From: Actinomycetota bacterium
GTDB lineage: Bacteria; Actinomycetota; UBA4738; HRBIN12
NCBI GenBank assembly: GCA_005885035.1
Contig: VAXZ01000008.1
Coordinates: 1 to 37,479, forward strand
Length of the DNA: 37,479 bases
Direction: 5' to 3'
Position numbers and translations under genes: made by a program
Notes under the pieces: model-generated
The model's input: only the letters and a program-made list of their open reading frames with translations
What the model was told of the DNA's origin: nothing
The model's database searches: none
Shown here: positions 15,350 to 23,618 of the stretch, piece after piece
Numbering within the stretch: the first letter of the stretch is position 1
Layout: each line of letters starts with the position of its first letter

Positions 15350-16363
15350 TTACGCGGTGCGACCCTCGGCCGGACGCTCCTCGTCGAGCTCGGGCCCGGG
15401 TGCGCCGGGGAGCTCGATCGTGGAGTCGGGGGGCCGATCGCGGGCCTCGACGTCCGTCCGGTCTGCGGCGCGGCGCCGAGAAGCGCTCGCGCCGCTCGCG
15501 CAGCGCGGGTGGCAGTACTTGGAGGTGCTGTTCTTGGCGCTCGTCGCGCCGGAGCCGTACCGCCACAAGAAGAGGTGCGGGCGTGCGGGCGGCCCCGGGC
15601 AGGCGTCGAAGGAACACACCTTCAGGGCTCGCTCCTCGGTCAACACGTTCGCGAACTGCATCCATAACGTGGAGAGCAGATCCGAGGGGGGCCGGTACGC
15701 GAGGTGGAACGCACCGCTCTCCGAGGCGAGATACGGGTGCAGCGGCGGGAGCCAATCGTTCACGAGCCCGGCGAGCGTTTCCGCGATCCCGTCGGGCGTG
15801 AGCCGGAGGCCCAGCATCTCGCTGAAGCCGGGCTGCCCGCCTTGCTTCGACGGATCGCGGCTGACGAGCGTCATGGAGTTCGTGTCCTCGTCGAACTCAC
15901 ACGACATGTTCATCCTCGCTGCTCCTCCGAGGATCCCGCGGAGCCAGCCTTCGTCGCGATAGCCGGCGCGGATCTGCTCGGGGTCGCGTGGACGACTCCC
16001 CGCCGGGGCGCGGAGCACGTCGACGAGCGCCCCGATCGCCGCGTGGTCGTGCACCAGACCGAACGATCCCACGGCGAAGTCCATGAGGCCGCTCAGTCGG
16101 ATCCAATCCGCGAAGAGCTCGGAGGACATCGCCCCCGGTCGTGCGGGGTGCTCGACGAGCAGCTCGGTCCACCCGTGCTTGCCCCGCGCCTCCGACCGTG
16201 CGGCTGCTCGGTCGATGCCCAAGCAACCCCACTCCTCGACGAGCGAGGGAACGTCCTCACGCGACCAGAGCCCGCGGAAGCGGAGGAACTCCTGCCCGTC
16301 CAGCTGGAGACGCCGGCCCTCCCACGCCTCCAACGGACGCGGCCGCGCACGGTTCCCTTTCAC
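15350..16363 (-). CDS. CGNR/ABATE-like zinc-ribbon protein (divergent)
   Basis: 337 aa, GTG start with Shine-Dalgarno-like GAGG upstream. The middle and C-terminal parts follow the ABATE-CGNR layout: FHLAYRPPSDLLSTLWMQFA, then LKVCSFDACPG, then an insertion, SKYCHPRCASG, and a basic SRRRAA. The two C-x4-C / C-x3-C pairs would bind zinc, but the diagnostic CGNR tetrapeptide reads CASG. The N-terminal 100 residues have no clear relatives. CGNR proteins are presumed transcription regulators. The terminal 40 residues are acidic and Pro-rich. Confidence 0.65.
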   Translation of the reverse strand: MKGNRARPRPLEAWEGRRLQLDGQEFLRFRGLWSREDVPSLVEEWGCLGIDRAAARSEARGKHGWTELLVEHPARPGAMSSELFADWIRLSGLMDFAVGSFGLVHDHAAIGALVDVLRAPAGSRPRDPEQIRAGYRDEGWLRGILGGAARMNMSCEFDEDTNSMTLVSRDPSKQGGQPGFSEMLGLRLTPDGIAETLAGLVNDWLPPLHPYLASESGAFHLAYRPPSDLLSTLWMQFANVLTEERALKVCSFDACPGPPARPHLFLWRYGSGATSAKNSTSKYCHPRCASGASASRRRAADRTDVEARDRPPDSTIELPGAPGPELDEERPAEGRTA

Positions 16364-16575
16364 CTCAGCCTCGACGAGGTGCTTCTCCTGAGGAACGGGA
16401 AGGTAGGGATGAACGGGAGTGGCCCTTCGATGTCTGATGATGTGAGTGATGGCAGAAGGCTACGGAGGTCTTAAGGCCATCGGTGTCGGGCGGGCGGGTG
16501 AACTTGCCATCCCCGAGCCGACCGAGGAGCGACCGGTGCAAGGCAGATGTCGCTGCCCGCGCTCCCAGGATAGGT

Positions 16576-16609
16576 GGATGAGCCCCCGCCGGAGGCGGGG
16601 GCCTCATCC
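16576..16609. terminator. Strong GC-rich hairpin 3' of TIGR03118 gene
   Basis: GGATGAGCCCCCGCC pairs with GGCGGGGGCCTCATCC through 15 bp with a single bulged C and a GGA loop. It lies 19 bp beyond the minus-strand stop at 16628. Its first 18 bases are identical to those of the hairpin at 35003. Confidence 0.7.
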
Positions 16610-16627
16610 GATGCCGCGACGCGGTGA

Positions 16628-17710
16628 TCACGCTGCCGCGTTGATCACCCCGAACAACCCGTGGCTCTCGTCGTCGGGTCCCGCCGTGAAGAACAGCGAG
16701 TTCGTCGATCCCGACACGCTTCCGGTCCCGAACTCGAGCGCCCACAGGCCATCGATCGTGATGGGCACACCGCCCGCGCCTCGCAGGACGCCGGCGCGCT
16801 CGAAGCCACCGTTCGCTTCCGGTGCGTACGCGTTGATCCTGCCGTCGCCGAAGTTGCCGACGAGCAGATCGCCGCTGAAGCGGCCGAAGTCGGCAGGAGC
16901 CCATGCGAGCCCCCACGGTGCGTTCAGCGCGTGACGGCTGGCGACACGACCCAGGAACTGGCCTTCGGGATCGAACATGTCGACGAACCCCAGGCCGGGG
17001 CCGTGGATCTCGTCGGTCGACGTGGGGTCCTGCTTCGCGTACGTGACGAAGATCGTTCCGTTGATCGCCTGGATGCCGAACGGCCCGTATCCGGACGGCA
17101 GGTTCGGATCCACGAAGTCCTTCTTGTGGACCCGGTTGAAGGCAGAGTTGAAGACGTCGACGCGGCCGTTGACGAAGTCCGTGGCGTACAGCAGATCGCC
17201 TTCGGTGCCGGTCGCGATCGCGAGCCCCTTGTACACGGCTCCCGCGCCGTGACGGTTGACCACGTTGAACGCCTTCGTCGAGGGTGCGGGCGGCGGCACG
17301 CCGGGGTTCCAGCCGCGGATCGTCCCGAACTCCGTCGCGAACAGGAACCGCGATGGGCCCGAGAAGCCCTCGTGGCTCACGACGAACCCGGAGCCGCCGT
17401 TGAACACCGCACCCGTCGGGGCGCCCGGAACCTTCACGACCAACGGGATCGCGGTCCCCGTGCCGTCGTACAACGTCGAACGGTCGGTGCCGTTGTCCGA
17501 CACCCACCAGGGCGTGGTCGGACCGGACGTCAGCCCCCATGCGTTGACGAGGTTCGGATCGAGGTTCGCGGCTGCGCCCGGCACATCGGAGACGAGGTTC
17601 GCTACCTGATACCTGTTGGCAGGGAGCGTGTCTGCGTGACCCGCGGACGCGGTCGTCACCAACACGCCCAGCACCATCGCAGACAACAGCGAGACGACGC
17701 GCTTCATCAT
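16628..17710 (-). CDS. Exported TIGR03118-family beta-propeller protein
   Basis: 360 aa from ATG 17710, which has GGAGG 6 nt upstream; ATG 17725 (5 residues longer) also has a fair Shine-Dalgarno. Residues 1-27 form a Sec signal peptide (MMKRVVSLLSAMVLG then an Ala-rich cleavage region before ADT). The mature part has TIGR03118 hallmarks: NLVSDVPGAAANLDPNLVNAWG near its start, then PWWVSDNGTDRSTLYDG, LWALEFGTG and FTAGPDDESHGLFG at the end. Repeated short beta segments fit a six-bladed propeller. Secreted, function unknown. A strong hairpin follows. Confidence 0.9.
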   Translation of the reverse strand: MMKRVVSLLSAMVLGVLVTTASAGHADTLPANRYQVANLVSDVPGAAANLDPNLVNAWGLTSGPTTPWWVSDNGTDRSTLYDGTGTAIPLVVKVPGAPTGAVFNGGSGFVVSHEGFSGPSRFLFATEFGTIRGWNPGVPPPAPSTKAFNVVNRHGAGAVYKGLAIATGTEGDLLYATDFVNGRVDVFNSAFNRVHKKDFVDPNLPSGYGPFGIQAINGTIFVTYAKQDPTSTDEIHGPGLGFVDMFDPEGQFLGRVASRHALNAPWGLAWAPADFGRFSGDLLVGNFGDGRINAYAPEANGGFERAGVLRGAGGVPITIDGLWALEFGTGSVSGSTNSLFFTAGPDDESHGLFGVINAAA

Positions 17711-17766
17711 CCGATCCCTCCCCATGGCCGGCTTCCTTCGTACTACGGATGGCGGCAGGGACCGGT

Positions 17767-18477
17767 TCAGGCGGGCGGCTCGGGCTCGGAACGGACGGCG
17801 TCACCGGCTTCGATCCGGCGGAGCATCCACATCCGCAACGTCGCGATCCCCGCGAGGGTCCCAACCAACCCGAGGAAGTAGACGTACGTGAGGACGTTCG
17901 CGTGGTGGAAGTCGTGCCACGACCGCGCGACGGCGACGAGCAGCAGGACCAAGCCGAGCGCGGTCGTTTCGATCATGACACGTGCCGCGGACCAGCGCCC
18001 GTCCGCGGCGATCGCCAGCCACCCCACACCGGGAAGCGCCACGAACGCCGCGATCGCCCTCCCCGTTAGCGTGGTGAGTCCCCACGGCCATACGGCGACC
18101 GCGCCCTCGGGGTCGAGGTACATCCACGCGGCGATCGCGACCATGACCGCGCCCGTCGCGACCAGCGCCCGGCTGACCGGCGCCTCGAACCGCGCGTCGC
18201 GAGCCTCCAACGTCCCGGGATCGTGCCGTCGGTTCACGAGCCAGACGGCGGGCACCAGCACCGGGGTGACGAGGTAGATCCAGAACCAGAGGTCGAACGG
18301 GAAGGAGCCGTGGCGGAACCGACCCCAGTGCAGGAACGTCGTCCCGAGCATCATCCACGTGAACACCGTGATCGGCAGGAACCCGAGGCCCACCCGATGC
18401 CACCGACGCTCGGTGAGGACCCGAACGAAGAAGTAGATCGCCGACCCGTACCCGGCGCCCATCAACATGGCCGTCAT
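17767..18477 (-). CDS. Polytopic membrane protein, unknown
   Basis: 236 aa with about six or seven hydrophobic helices (for example GLGFLPITVFTWMMLGTTFL, DLWFWIYLVTPVLVPAVWLV, VATGAVMVAIAAWMYLD, TTALGLVLLLVAVARSW, VLTYVYFLGLVGTLAGIATL). The HWGRFRHGSFPFDLWFW loop is distinctive. I do not recognise a named family. The ATG at 18477 is used; ATG 18468 is also possible. It is divergent from the FAD oxidoreductase and upstream of TIGR03118 on the same strand with a 56-bp gap, so co-transcription is possible. Confidence 0.8.
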   Translation of the reverse strand: MTAMLMGAGYGSAIYFFVRVLTERRWHRVGLGFLPITVFTWMMLGTTFLHWGRFRHGSFPFDLWFWIYLVTPVLVPAVWLVNRRHDPGTLEARDARFEAPVSRALVATGAVMVAIAAWMYLDPEGAVAVWPWGLTTLTGRAIAAFVALPGVGWLAIAADGRWSAARVMIETTALGLVLLLVAVARSWHDFHHANVLTYVYFLGLVGTLAGIATLRMWMLRRIEAGDAVRSEPEPPA

Positions 18478-18546
18478 CGAGCGTGAAGGGAAGGATCCGG
18501 TCGTCCCGCACCTCGGTGGCGTTCACGGGCGTCACCGTAGCGCGCT

Positions 18547-18552
18547 TATCCT
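18547..18552 (+). promoter_or_regulatory. -10 hexamer TATCCT, leaderless promoter of FAD oxidoreductase
   Basis: TATCCT ends 6 nt before the ATG at 18559. No Shine-Dalgarno is present. Confidence 0.6.
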
Positions 18553-18558
18553 GGGTCC

Positions 18559-19572
18559 ATGACCACCTCCGTTCTCGTTCTCGGTGCCGGCTTCGGCGGC
18601 CTCGAGCTCTCCACTCGGCTGTCCGAGGAGGTCGGCGGGGAGATCGAGATCACGCTGATCGACCGCGCGGATTCTTTCGTGTTCGGCTTCTCGAAGCTGG
18701 ACGTGATGTTCGGCAAGCGCACGCCCGCGTCCGTCCGCCTCCGCTACGACGACATCACCACGCCCCACGTACGGTTCCGGCAGGAAACCATCGCCGAGAT
18801 CCATCCCGAGGCTCGGCGCGTCGTGACCGACCTCGATCGCTACGACGCCGACGTCCTGGTGGTGGCGCTCGGCGCCGACTACGACTTCGCGGCAACGCCA
18901 GGGCTGGCGGAGTCCGGGAACGAGTTCTACACCGTCGCCGGCGCCGAAGCGCTCCGCGACGTAATCCCGACGTTCAAGACCGGAACGGCGATCGTGGGCG
19001 TATGCGGCGCGCCGTTCAAGTGCCCGCCGGCACCCAGCGAGGCGGCGCTGCTGCTGGACGAGCACCTCCGCGCCCGCGGGGCACGGAACGACGTCCGGAT
19101 CCAGGTCGTGATGCCGTTCGGCGCACCGATCCCGCCGTCGCCCGACACCTCGGCAGCGATCCTCGAGACTTTCGCGGAACGCGACATCGAGTTCCTGCCC
19201 GATCATCTGGTGGCGTCGCTCGACGCAGCCACGAAGGAGGCCGTGCTCGACGACGGGAGGCGTCTCCCGTACGACCTGTTCCTCGGGATCCCCGTGCACC
19301 GGGCGCCAGCGGTCGTCGAGGCCTCCGGCATGACGGAAGGCGGCTGGATCCCCGTCGATCCTCGCACGCTCGCCACCCGATTCCCCGGCGTGTACGCGGT
19401 GGGCGACGTCACGAGCGTGGGAACTCCCAAGGCGGGGATGTTCGCCGAGGGTGCGGCCCGCGTCGTCGCGGACCAACTGATCGCCCGGATCCGGGGGGCG
19501 AACGAGCTGGAAACGGCAGCCGAGAAGGCCGCCTTCGCATCCATCCGGCGGGCGCGCTGGTTCGGTGACTGA
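18559..19572 (+). CDS. SQR/NDH-2-like FAD-dependent oxidoreductase, shortened C-terminus
   Basis: 337 aa. The N-terminal dinucleotide fold has VLVLGAGFGGLE. GVCGAPFKCPPAPSEAA carries Cys149 and Cys155; the second matches the CPPAP motif of sulfide:quinone-oxidoreductase-like enzymes. GVYAVGDVTSVGTPKAGMFAEG is the C-terminal FAD site. The last residues, EKAAFASIRRARWFG, are the usual family end. Relatives have about 45 more residues between the RIRG helix and this end, including an 'FDG.G.CY.E.G' segment that contacts FAD or quinone. Here only 9 residues remain, an apparent in-frame deletion. It is followed 2 bp later by a small membrane protein. Confidence 0.85.
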   Translation: MTTSVLVLGAGFGGLELSTRLSEEVGGEIEITLIDRADSFVFGFSKLDVMFGKRTPASVRLRYDDITTPHVRFRQETIAEIHPEARRVVTDLDRYDADVLVVALGADYDFAATPGLAESGNEFYTVAGAEALRDVIPTFKTGTAIVGVCGAPFKCPPAPSEAALLLDEHLRARGARNDVRIQVVMPFGAPIPPSPDTSAAILETFAERDIEFLPDHLVASLDAATKEAVLDDGRRLPYDLFLGIPVHRAPAVVEASGMTEGGWIPVDPRTLATRFPGVYAVGDVTSVGTPKAGMFAEGAARVVADQLIARIRGANELETAAEKAAFASIRRARWFGD

Positions 19573-19574
19573 CG

Positions 19575-19766
19575 ATGCGGTGGGTCCCGATCGTCTTCGG
19601 CGTCGGGTCGATCGTGGTCGGCGCGATCTTCACCTTCCAGGGTTACGGGACGTTGAAGGGTAGCTTCATGACCGGCTCGCGCATCTGGTTATGGGTCGGG
19701 ATCGCGTTCATCGTCGCCGGCGTGGTCGTGCTCGTCGTCACGTTCGTCGCCGATCGTTCCTCCTGA
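19575..19766 (+). CDS. Small two-helix membrane protein
   Basis: 63 aa: VPIVFGVGSIVVGAIFTF (helix 1), an LKGSFMTGSR loop, IWLWVGIAFIVAGVVVLVVT (helix 2), and a short charged end. Its ATG comes 2 bp after the upstream TGA without a Shine-Dalgarno, so translation is probably coupled to the FAD oxidoreductase. It may tether that enzyme or act separately; nothing further can be read. Confidence 0.75.
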   Translation: MRWVPIVFGVGSIVVGAIFTFQGYGTLKGSFMTGSRIWLWVGIAFIVAGVVVLVVTFVADRSS

Positions 19767-19821
19767 GCTCCGCGTACGCGGGGCTCGCACGGGGAATGGA
19801 TGCTCGAGGGACCGAGTACGG

Positions 19822-20259
19822 ATGGAGGACGGCAGGATCGATCTCGGAACGACGATCTCGGTCACGATCCGCGCTCCGATCGAGGAGGTGTGGAACGCGC
19901 TGACCACACCCGAGCAGATCAAGCGCTGGTTCTTCGGCGTCGACACGGAGACGGACTGGCAGGTGGGCAGCCCGCTCGTGCACCGAGGCGAATGGGGAGG
20001 CAACCCCTACGAGGACAAGGGAGCGATCCTCCGGTTCGAGCCGCCGACGCTCCTCGTGCACAGCCATTGGAGCCCGGCCTCGGGCCTGGCGGATCGTCCG
20101 GAGCACTACCAGGAGGTCAGCTGGTCGCTCACCGATCGTGACGGTGCGACGACGCTCACGGTCACGGAGACCAACCTCCCCTCCGAGCAGGCGAAGGCGA
20201 TCTCTGAGGAGAGCTGGAAGGCGGCCCTGACCAGCCTCAAGGAACTGCTCGAAACCTAG
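19822..20259 (+). CDS. SRPBCC (AHSA1-like) domain protein
   Basis: 145 aa. ISVTIRAPIEEVWNALTTPEQIKRWFFG is the standard START/Bet v1-like opening, followed by GSPLVHRGEW, LRFEPPTLLVHSHWSP and a final helix EESWKAALTSLKELLE. A GAGGGA Shine-Dalgarno lies about 9 nt upstream. The fold binds hydrophobic ligands or, in AHSA1, Hsp90. Some homologues are partnered with ArsR regulators, but none is adjacent. The substrate is unknown. Confidence 0.88.
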   Translation: MEDGRIDLGTTISVTIRAPIEEVWNALTTPEQIKRWFFGVDTETDWQVGSPLVHRGEWGGNPYEDKGAILRFEPPTLLVHSHWSPASGLADRPEHYQEVSWSLTDRDGATTLTVTETNLPSEQAKAISEESWKAALTSLKELLET

Positions 20260-20274
20260 GTCCGTTCGCTCGCC

Positions 20275-20810
20275 TCACGTTCCGCGAGCGAAGAGCTTGC
20301 TGAGCCCGAGCCAACGGCTCTTCGCGTCCGGCGCCGCCGCCCGATCCGGGTTCCGGATGCTTCGGAGCCTGGCGGACAGGTCCGCGAGCCGAGCCCGATC
20401 GACGCGGTCCGCCGGTGCGACCTGCTCGCCGGCAGACGAGGTGCGCCTCCTGAGCTCGTCGTCGATCCGACGCGCGATCGTCGGGTACTTCTCGAGGATG
20501 CGGGAGAGTGTGGCGGGAGGGAGATGCAGGACGAAGACCTGACCGGTCGCCGTGATCGTTGCCGTCCTGGGGCTTCCGTCGAGCACGGCCATCTCGCCGA
20601 GTAGGACCCGGGGCCGATCGTGTCGACCTGGGTCCCTCCGACGGACACCGCGGCGGTCCCTTTCGTCATGACGAAGAAGCCCTTCCCGGTCTCGCCTTCC
20701 CTCACCAACTCGCCGCCCCGTCCGTACCCCACCCCCGAGGTGGAACGGAGCACGCTCATCAGCTCACGCCGGGACAGACCGGAGAACAGCGGGACCGCGC
20801 CAGGGTGCAA
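20275..20810 (-). pseudogene. Cyclic-nucleotide-binding (Crp-like) protein, single-base frameshift
   Basis: From TTG 20810 the frame reads VPLFSGLSRRELMSVLRS, then LVREGETGKGFFVMTKGTA, then VDTIGPGSY. The family continuation (GEMAVLDGSPRTATITATGQ to SRILEKYPTIARRIDDELRR) is in another frame. Adding one C near 20605 (TACTCGG to TACCTCGG) restores GPGSYLGEMAVLDG exactly, so one base is missing. The phosphate-binding cassette GEMAVLDGSPRTAT is otherwise intact. No helix-turn-helix follows; the C-terminus is a short basic tail. It is therefore a stand-alone cNMP sensor if functional. The ends overlap nothing on the plus strand. The cause may be a sequencing error. Confidence 0.75.
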
Positions 20811-20861
20811 ATGCCGGGAGCTTCGGATGACAGAAGTGTCACCATGTTTAGCGAGGAAACC

Positions 20862-21497
20862 ATGCTCGAGGAGAAGGAGCTCGCGAAGCTGCTAGCGCGG
20901 TGCCGAGCCGTGCCGCTCACGCAGAACGAGTACGTGGCGACGGACTTCGTGGTCGCGTTGCTTGAGACCGTCATGGACTACCAGAACGCGACCACGACGG
21001 TTCAACGAGCGGGCAGGCACTTCGAAGACAACCGGTGGGACGAGATCCGAACGCTCGACGATCTCGAGCGGGTGCTCGAGCGGTTCCCCGCCGATAGGGA
21101 CGGGAACGACGCGCTTGCGAAGTACCTGTGGGGATACCACCACTGGCGTCGCGCACAGGAGCTCCGCGGTCTGGTCGGCTACTTCCGCGAACGGAACGTC
21201 ACGGATCTGGGCGCGCTCCGAGCCTGGGCGGTCGCGTCGACCAGCGATGATTTCGTCGGCCACATCAAGGGCCTCGGGACCGCGGTGTATCACGGGCTCG
21301 TGATGCGCCTGGGCGTGGAGACGGTCAAGCCGGACGTGCACATCCTTCGGTTCGTCGCGGGCGCGATCGGCCGGCCCGTGGACGACCTCGAAGCGGTCGA
21401 GGCCCTCGAGGAGGTCGCGAAGCGGCTCGGCCTCAGCCCGCGTACGCTCGACTGGTCGCTTTGGGAGTACCAGCGAGCACTCGTGGGGAGGCGATGA
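20862..21497 (+). CDS. HhH-GPD (endonuclease III-like) superfamily protein lacking catalytic Lys
   Basis: 211 aa from ATG 20862, which has GAGG 5 nt upstream (GCGAGGAAACC); ATG 20844 is in frame but lacks a Shine-Dalgarno. HIKGLGTAVYHGLVMRLGVE aligns with the helix-hairpin-helix, and VKPDVHILRF with the GPD Asp (Asp158). In EndoIII the motif GVGRKTA supplies the lyase lysine; here the position is Ala (GLGTAVY), and no Cys cluster follows. A monofunctional glycosylase or a non-catalytic relative is likely. The helical N-terminal half has no motif I recognise. It overlaps the next gene (ATGA). Confidence 0.65.
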   Translation: MLEEKELAKLLARCRAVPLTQNEYVATDFVVALLETVMDYQNATTTVQRAGRHFEDNRWDEIRTLDDLERVLERFPADRDGNDALAKYLWGYHHWRRAQELRGLVGYFRERNVTDLGALRAWAVASTSDDFVGHIKGLGTAVYHGLVMRLGVETVKPDVHILRFVAGAIGRPVDDLEAVEALEEVAKRLGLSPRTLDWSLWEYQRALVGRR

Positions 21498-22672
21498 TCG
21501 AAGATCAGGTAGCTCAGCTGGCGACCCATCTGGAGGGCCGCGAGGAAGCGTTCGTCGAACGCTTGGGCGAGCTCGTGGCCGTGGACAGCGGGACCGGTTC
21601 GGTCGAGGGCGTCAACCTAGTCGTCGCACGCTGCGCCGACTGGATGCGCACCGACGGCTGGTCCGTGGAGCGACATGCGGTCGCCGGGCCGAGCGGCCCG
21701 CTCGGGATCCTCGTGGTGGCGGAGCAGGATGGCGGAGGGTCCGGGACGACCCTGGTGATCGGCCACACCGACACCGTCTTCTCCGACGGGACGGCCGCCG
21801 CACGACCGCTGCGGCTCGACGGGGACCGCATCCTCGGCCCCGGTGTCTGCGACATGAAGGGAGGGTTGGTGTCGGGGATCCTCGCCGTCGAGGCCCTCCG
21901 GTCGACCGGGACGGCCTTCGGCCGGGTCATCTTCATCCTCAACCCGGATGAAGAGGTCGGCTCACCCGCGTCGCGACCGTTCATCAAGGAGCGAGCGTCG
22001 CAGGCGGATGCCGTGTTCGTCCTCGAGGCCGCCCGGGAGAACGGCGCGGTCGTCACGGCTAGGAAGGGCATCACGAACGTGCGCATGGAGTTCACCGGGC
22101 GTGCAGCCCACTCGGGCGTCGAGCCGCAGAAGGGCAGGAGCGCGGTGCTCGAGGCGGCGCATGCGACGATCGCGATCCACGCGCTGAACGGCAGGTGGGA
22201 TGGCACCACCTTCAACGTCGGCGTCAGCCAGGGCGGCACGCGCGTGAACGTCGTGCCCGAGCGAGCCGCGCTGACGATCGAGATCCGATCGACGACCGAG
22301 GCTGCCTTGACCGCGGCCGAAGGAGAGCTTCGATCGCTGGCCGAACGCAACGTGGTGCCCGACGTGACGACGATGCTCGCGATGAGCCGTGAACACGACC
22401 CCATGGAGCGAAGCGACGGGACCGAGGTCCTCTTCGCACGTGCGCGGTCGATCGCCGGCCATCTGGGTCTGACGCTGGAGGAGGCGGCGACCGGCGGCGC
22501 GTCCGACGCGAACACCACGGCCGGGATGGGGGTTCCCACGCTCGACGGGTTGGGACCGGTGGGCGGCGACGACCACTCCCCCGCCGAATGGATCCAACGC
22601 TCGAGCGTAGTACCTCGGACCGCGCTCCTCGCCGCCTTGATCGCGTCCGTCGGAGCGACGCAGCCGGAGTAG
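21494..22672 (+). CDS. M20 family carboxypeptidase (CPG2/glutamate carboxypeptidase type)
   Basis: 392 aa. The ATG overlaps the HhH gene stop and has GGGGAGG 3-8 nt upstream. Metal motifs are LVIGHTDTVFSDG (His), GVCDMKGGLVSG (bridging Asp), NPDEEVGSPASRP (catalytic Glu pair), VLEAARENGAVVTARKG, and a C-terminal GDDHSPAEW with the last His. The lid domain starts at GRAAHSGVEPQKGRSA. This spacing and the DEEVGS motif fit the glutamate-carboxypeptidase branch, which removes C-terminal Glu from folates or N-acyl amino acids. Cytoplasmic, no signal peptide. The substrate is inferred only at family level. Confidence 0.9.
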   Translation: MIEDQVAQLATHLEGREEAFVERLGELVAVDSGTGSVEGVNLVVARCADWMRTDGWSVERHAVAGPSGPLGILVVAEQDGGGSGTTLVIGHTDTVFSDGTAAARPLRLDGDRILGPGVCDMKGGLVSGILAVEALRSTGTAFGRVIFILNPDEEVGSPASRPFIKERASQADAVFVLEAARENGAVVTARKGITNVRMEFTGRAAHSGVEPQKGRSAVLEAAHATIAIHALNGRWDGTTFNVGVSQGGTRVNVVPERAALTIEIRSTTEAALTAAEGELRSLAERNVVPDVTTMLAMSREHDPMERSDGTEVLFARARSIAGHLGLTLEEAATGGASDANTTAGMGVPTLDGLGPVGGDDHSPAEWIQRSSVVPRTALLAALIASVGATQPE

Positions 22673-22697
22673 AGGCCTTGCTTCCCTCCCGGGGGGC

Positions 22698-22703
22698 TAC
22701 CAT
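22698..22703 (+). promoter_or_regulatory. -10 hexamer TACCAT before EamA gene
   Basis: TACCAT lies 11 nt before the ATG at 22715, predicting a very short leader without a Shine-Dalgarno. Confidence 0.45.
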
Positions 22704-22714
22704 CCGCAGTCGAC

Positions 22715-23605
22715 ATGGCAGCACCCCACGATCGACGTGTCCTCATCGCGTTCCTCGCGGTGGTCGTGCTTGGCGGCACGAATCTAGTCCTCGTGGTGGA
22801 GGTGACCCGGCAACTGGATCCGCTCTGGGGTGCGGCCCTTCGGTTCCTCGGTGCCGCCCTCCTTACGTTGCTCGCGGTCGGCATCTTCCGCGCGCGGTTG
22901 CCGCGCGGTCGGGAGCTCGCCGTTTCAGCGCTCTACGGCGTGTTGGCCTTTACCCTCAGTTTCGGCCTCTTCTTCTGGGGCACACGACGGGTGCCGGCGG
23001 GCATCGCCTCGGTGATCATCGGATCGGTGCCGCTGCTGACGCTCCTGCTGGCGGTCCTGCAGCGTCTCGAGCGGTTCCGCGTCCGCGGTGTGGTCGGTGC
23101 GGTCCTGGCGATCTCCGGGATAGCGGTGATCTCGGCGAAGCCACCGTCGGGGACGTTGCCGATCCTGTCAGTGCTCGCTCTCATCGGGGCAGCCGCTGCC
23201 GCGGCCCAAGCCGCGATCACGGTGCGAAGGATCCGCGTAGCCGAACCGCTCCCGGTGAACGCCGTCGGCATGGCGGTGGGCTCCGTCCTGTTGCTGATGG
23301 GTGCCGTCGTCACCGGGGAATCGCTCAAGGCCCCGTCCTCGGTCGGCGTCGGGCTGGCTCTTGCCGTGATGATCGTGACCTCGCCGTTGCTGTTCGTGCT
23401 CTACGTGTTCGTCGTGCAGCGGTGGTCGGCCTCGGCCGCTGCCTACCAGCTGGTGCTCTTCCCGCTCGTGTCGATCCCCTTGTCCGCGCTCCTGCTCGAC
23501 GAACGTATCTCGGCGTCACTCCTACTCGGGGGCCCGCTCGTGCTACTGGGCGTCTGGGTCGGAGCGCTCGCACCGGATCGCAGCCCGCTCGTGGCTGCCG
23601 ATTAG
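22715..23605 (+). CDS. EamA/DMT family transporter
   Basis: 296 aa with ten predicted helices in two EamA repeats. The first repeat contains AVVVLGGTNLVLVVEVTRQLDPLWGAALRFLGAALL and GTRRVPAGIASVIIGSVPLLTLLLAVL, the usual 'R..G' and 'P..' signatures. The second repeat ends with LFPLVSIPLSALLLDERISASLLLGGPLVLLGVWVG. It is an inner-membrane exporter of metabolites or amino acids of unknown specificity. Its stop overlaps a putative -10 of the transhydrogenase gene. Confidence 0.9.
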   Translation: MAAPHDRRVLIAFLAVVVLGGTNLVLVVEVTRQLDPLWGAALRFLGAALLTLLAVGIFRARLPRGRELAVSALYGVLAFTLSFGLFFWGTRRVPAGIASVIIGSVPLLTLLLAVLQRLERFRVRGVVGAVLAISGIAVISAKPPSGTLPILSVLALIGAAAAAAQAAITVRRIRVAEPLPVNAVGMAVGSVLLLMGAVVTGESLKAPSSVGVGLALAVMIVTSPLLFVLYVFVVQRWSASAAAYQLVLFPLVSIPLSALLLDERISASLLLGGPLVLLGVWVGALAPDRSPLVAAD

Positions 23606-23608
23606 GGT
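23603..23608 (+). promoter_or_regulatory. -10 hexamer TAGGGT before sthA
   Basis: TAGGGT overlaps the EamA stop codon and ends 10 nt before the ATG at 23619. It suggests sthA can be transcribed separately with almost no leader. Confidence 0.4.
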
Positions 23609-23618
23609 GGCTCCCGTC

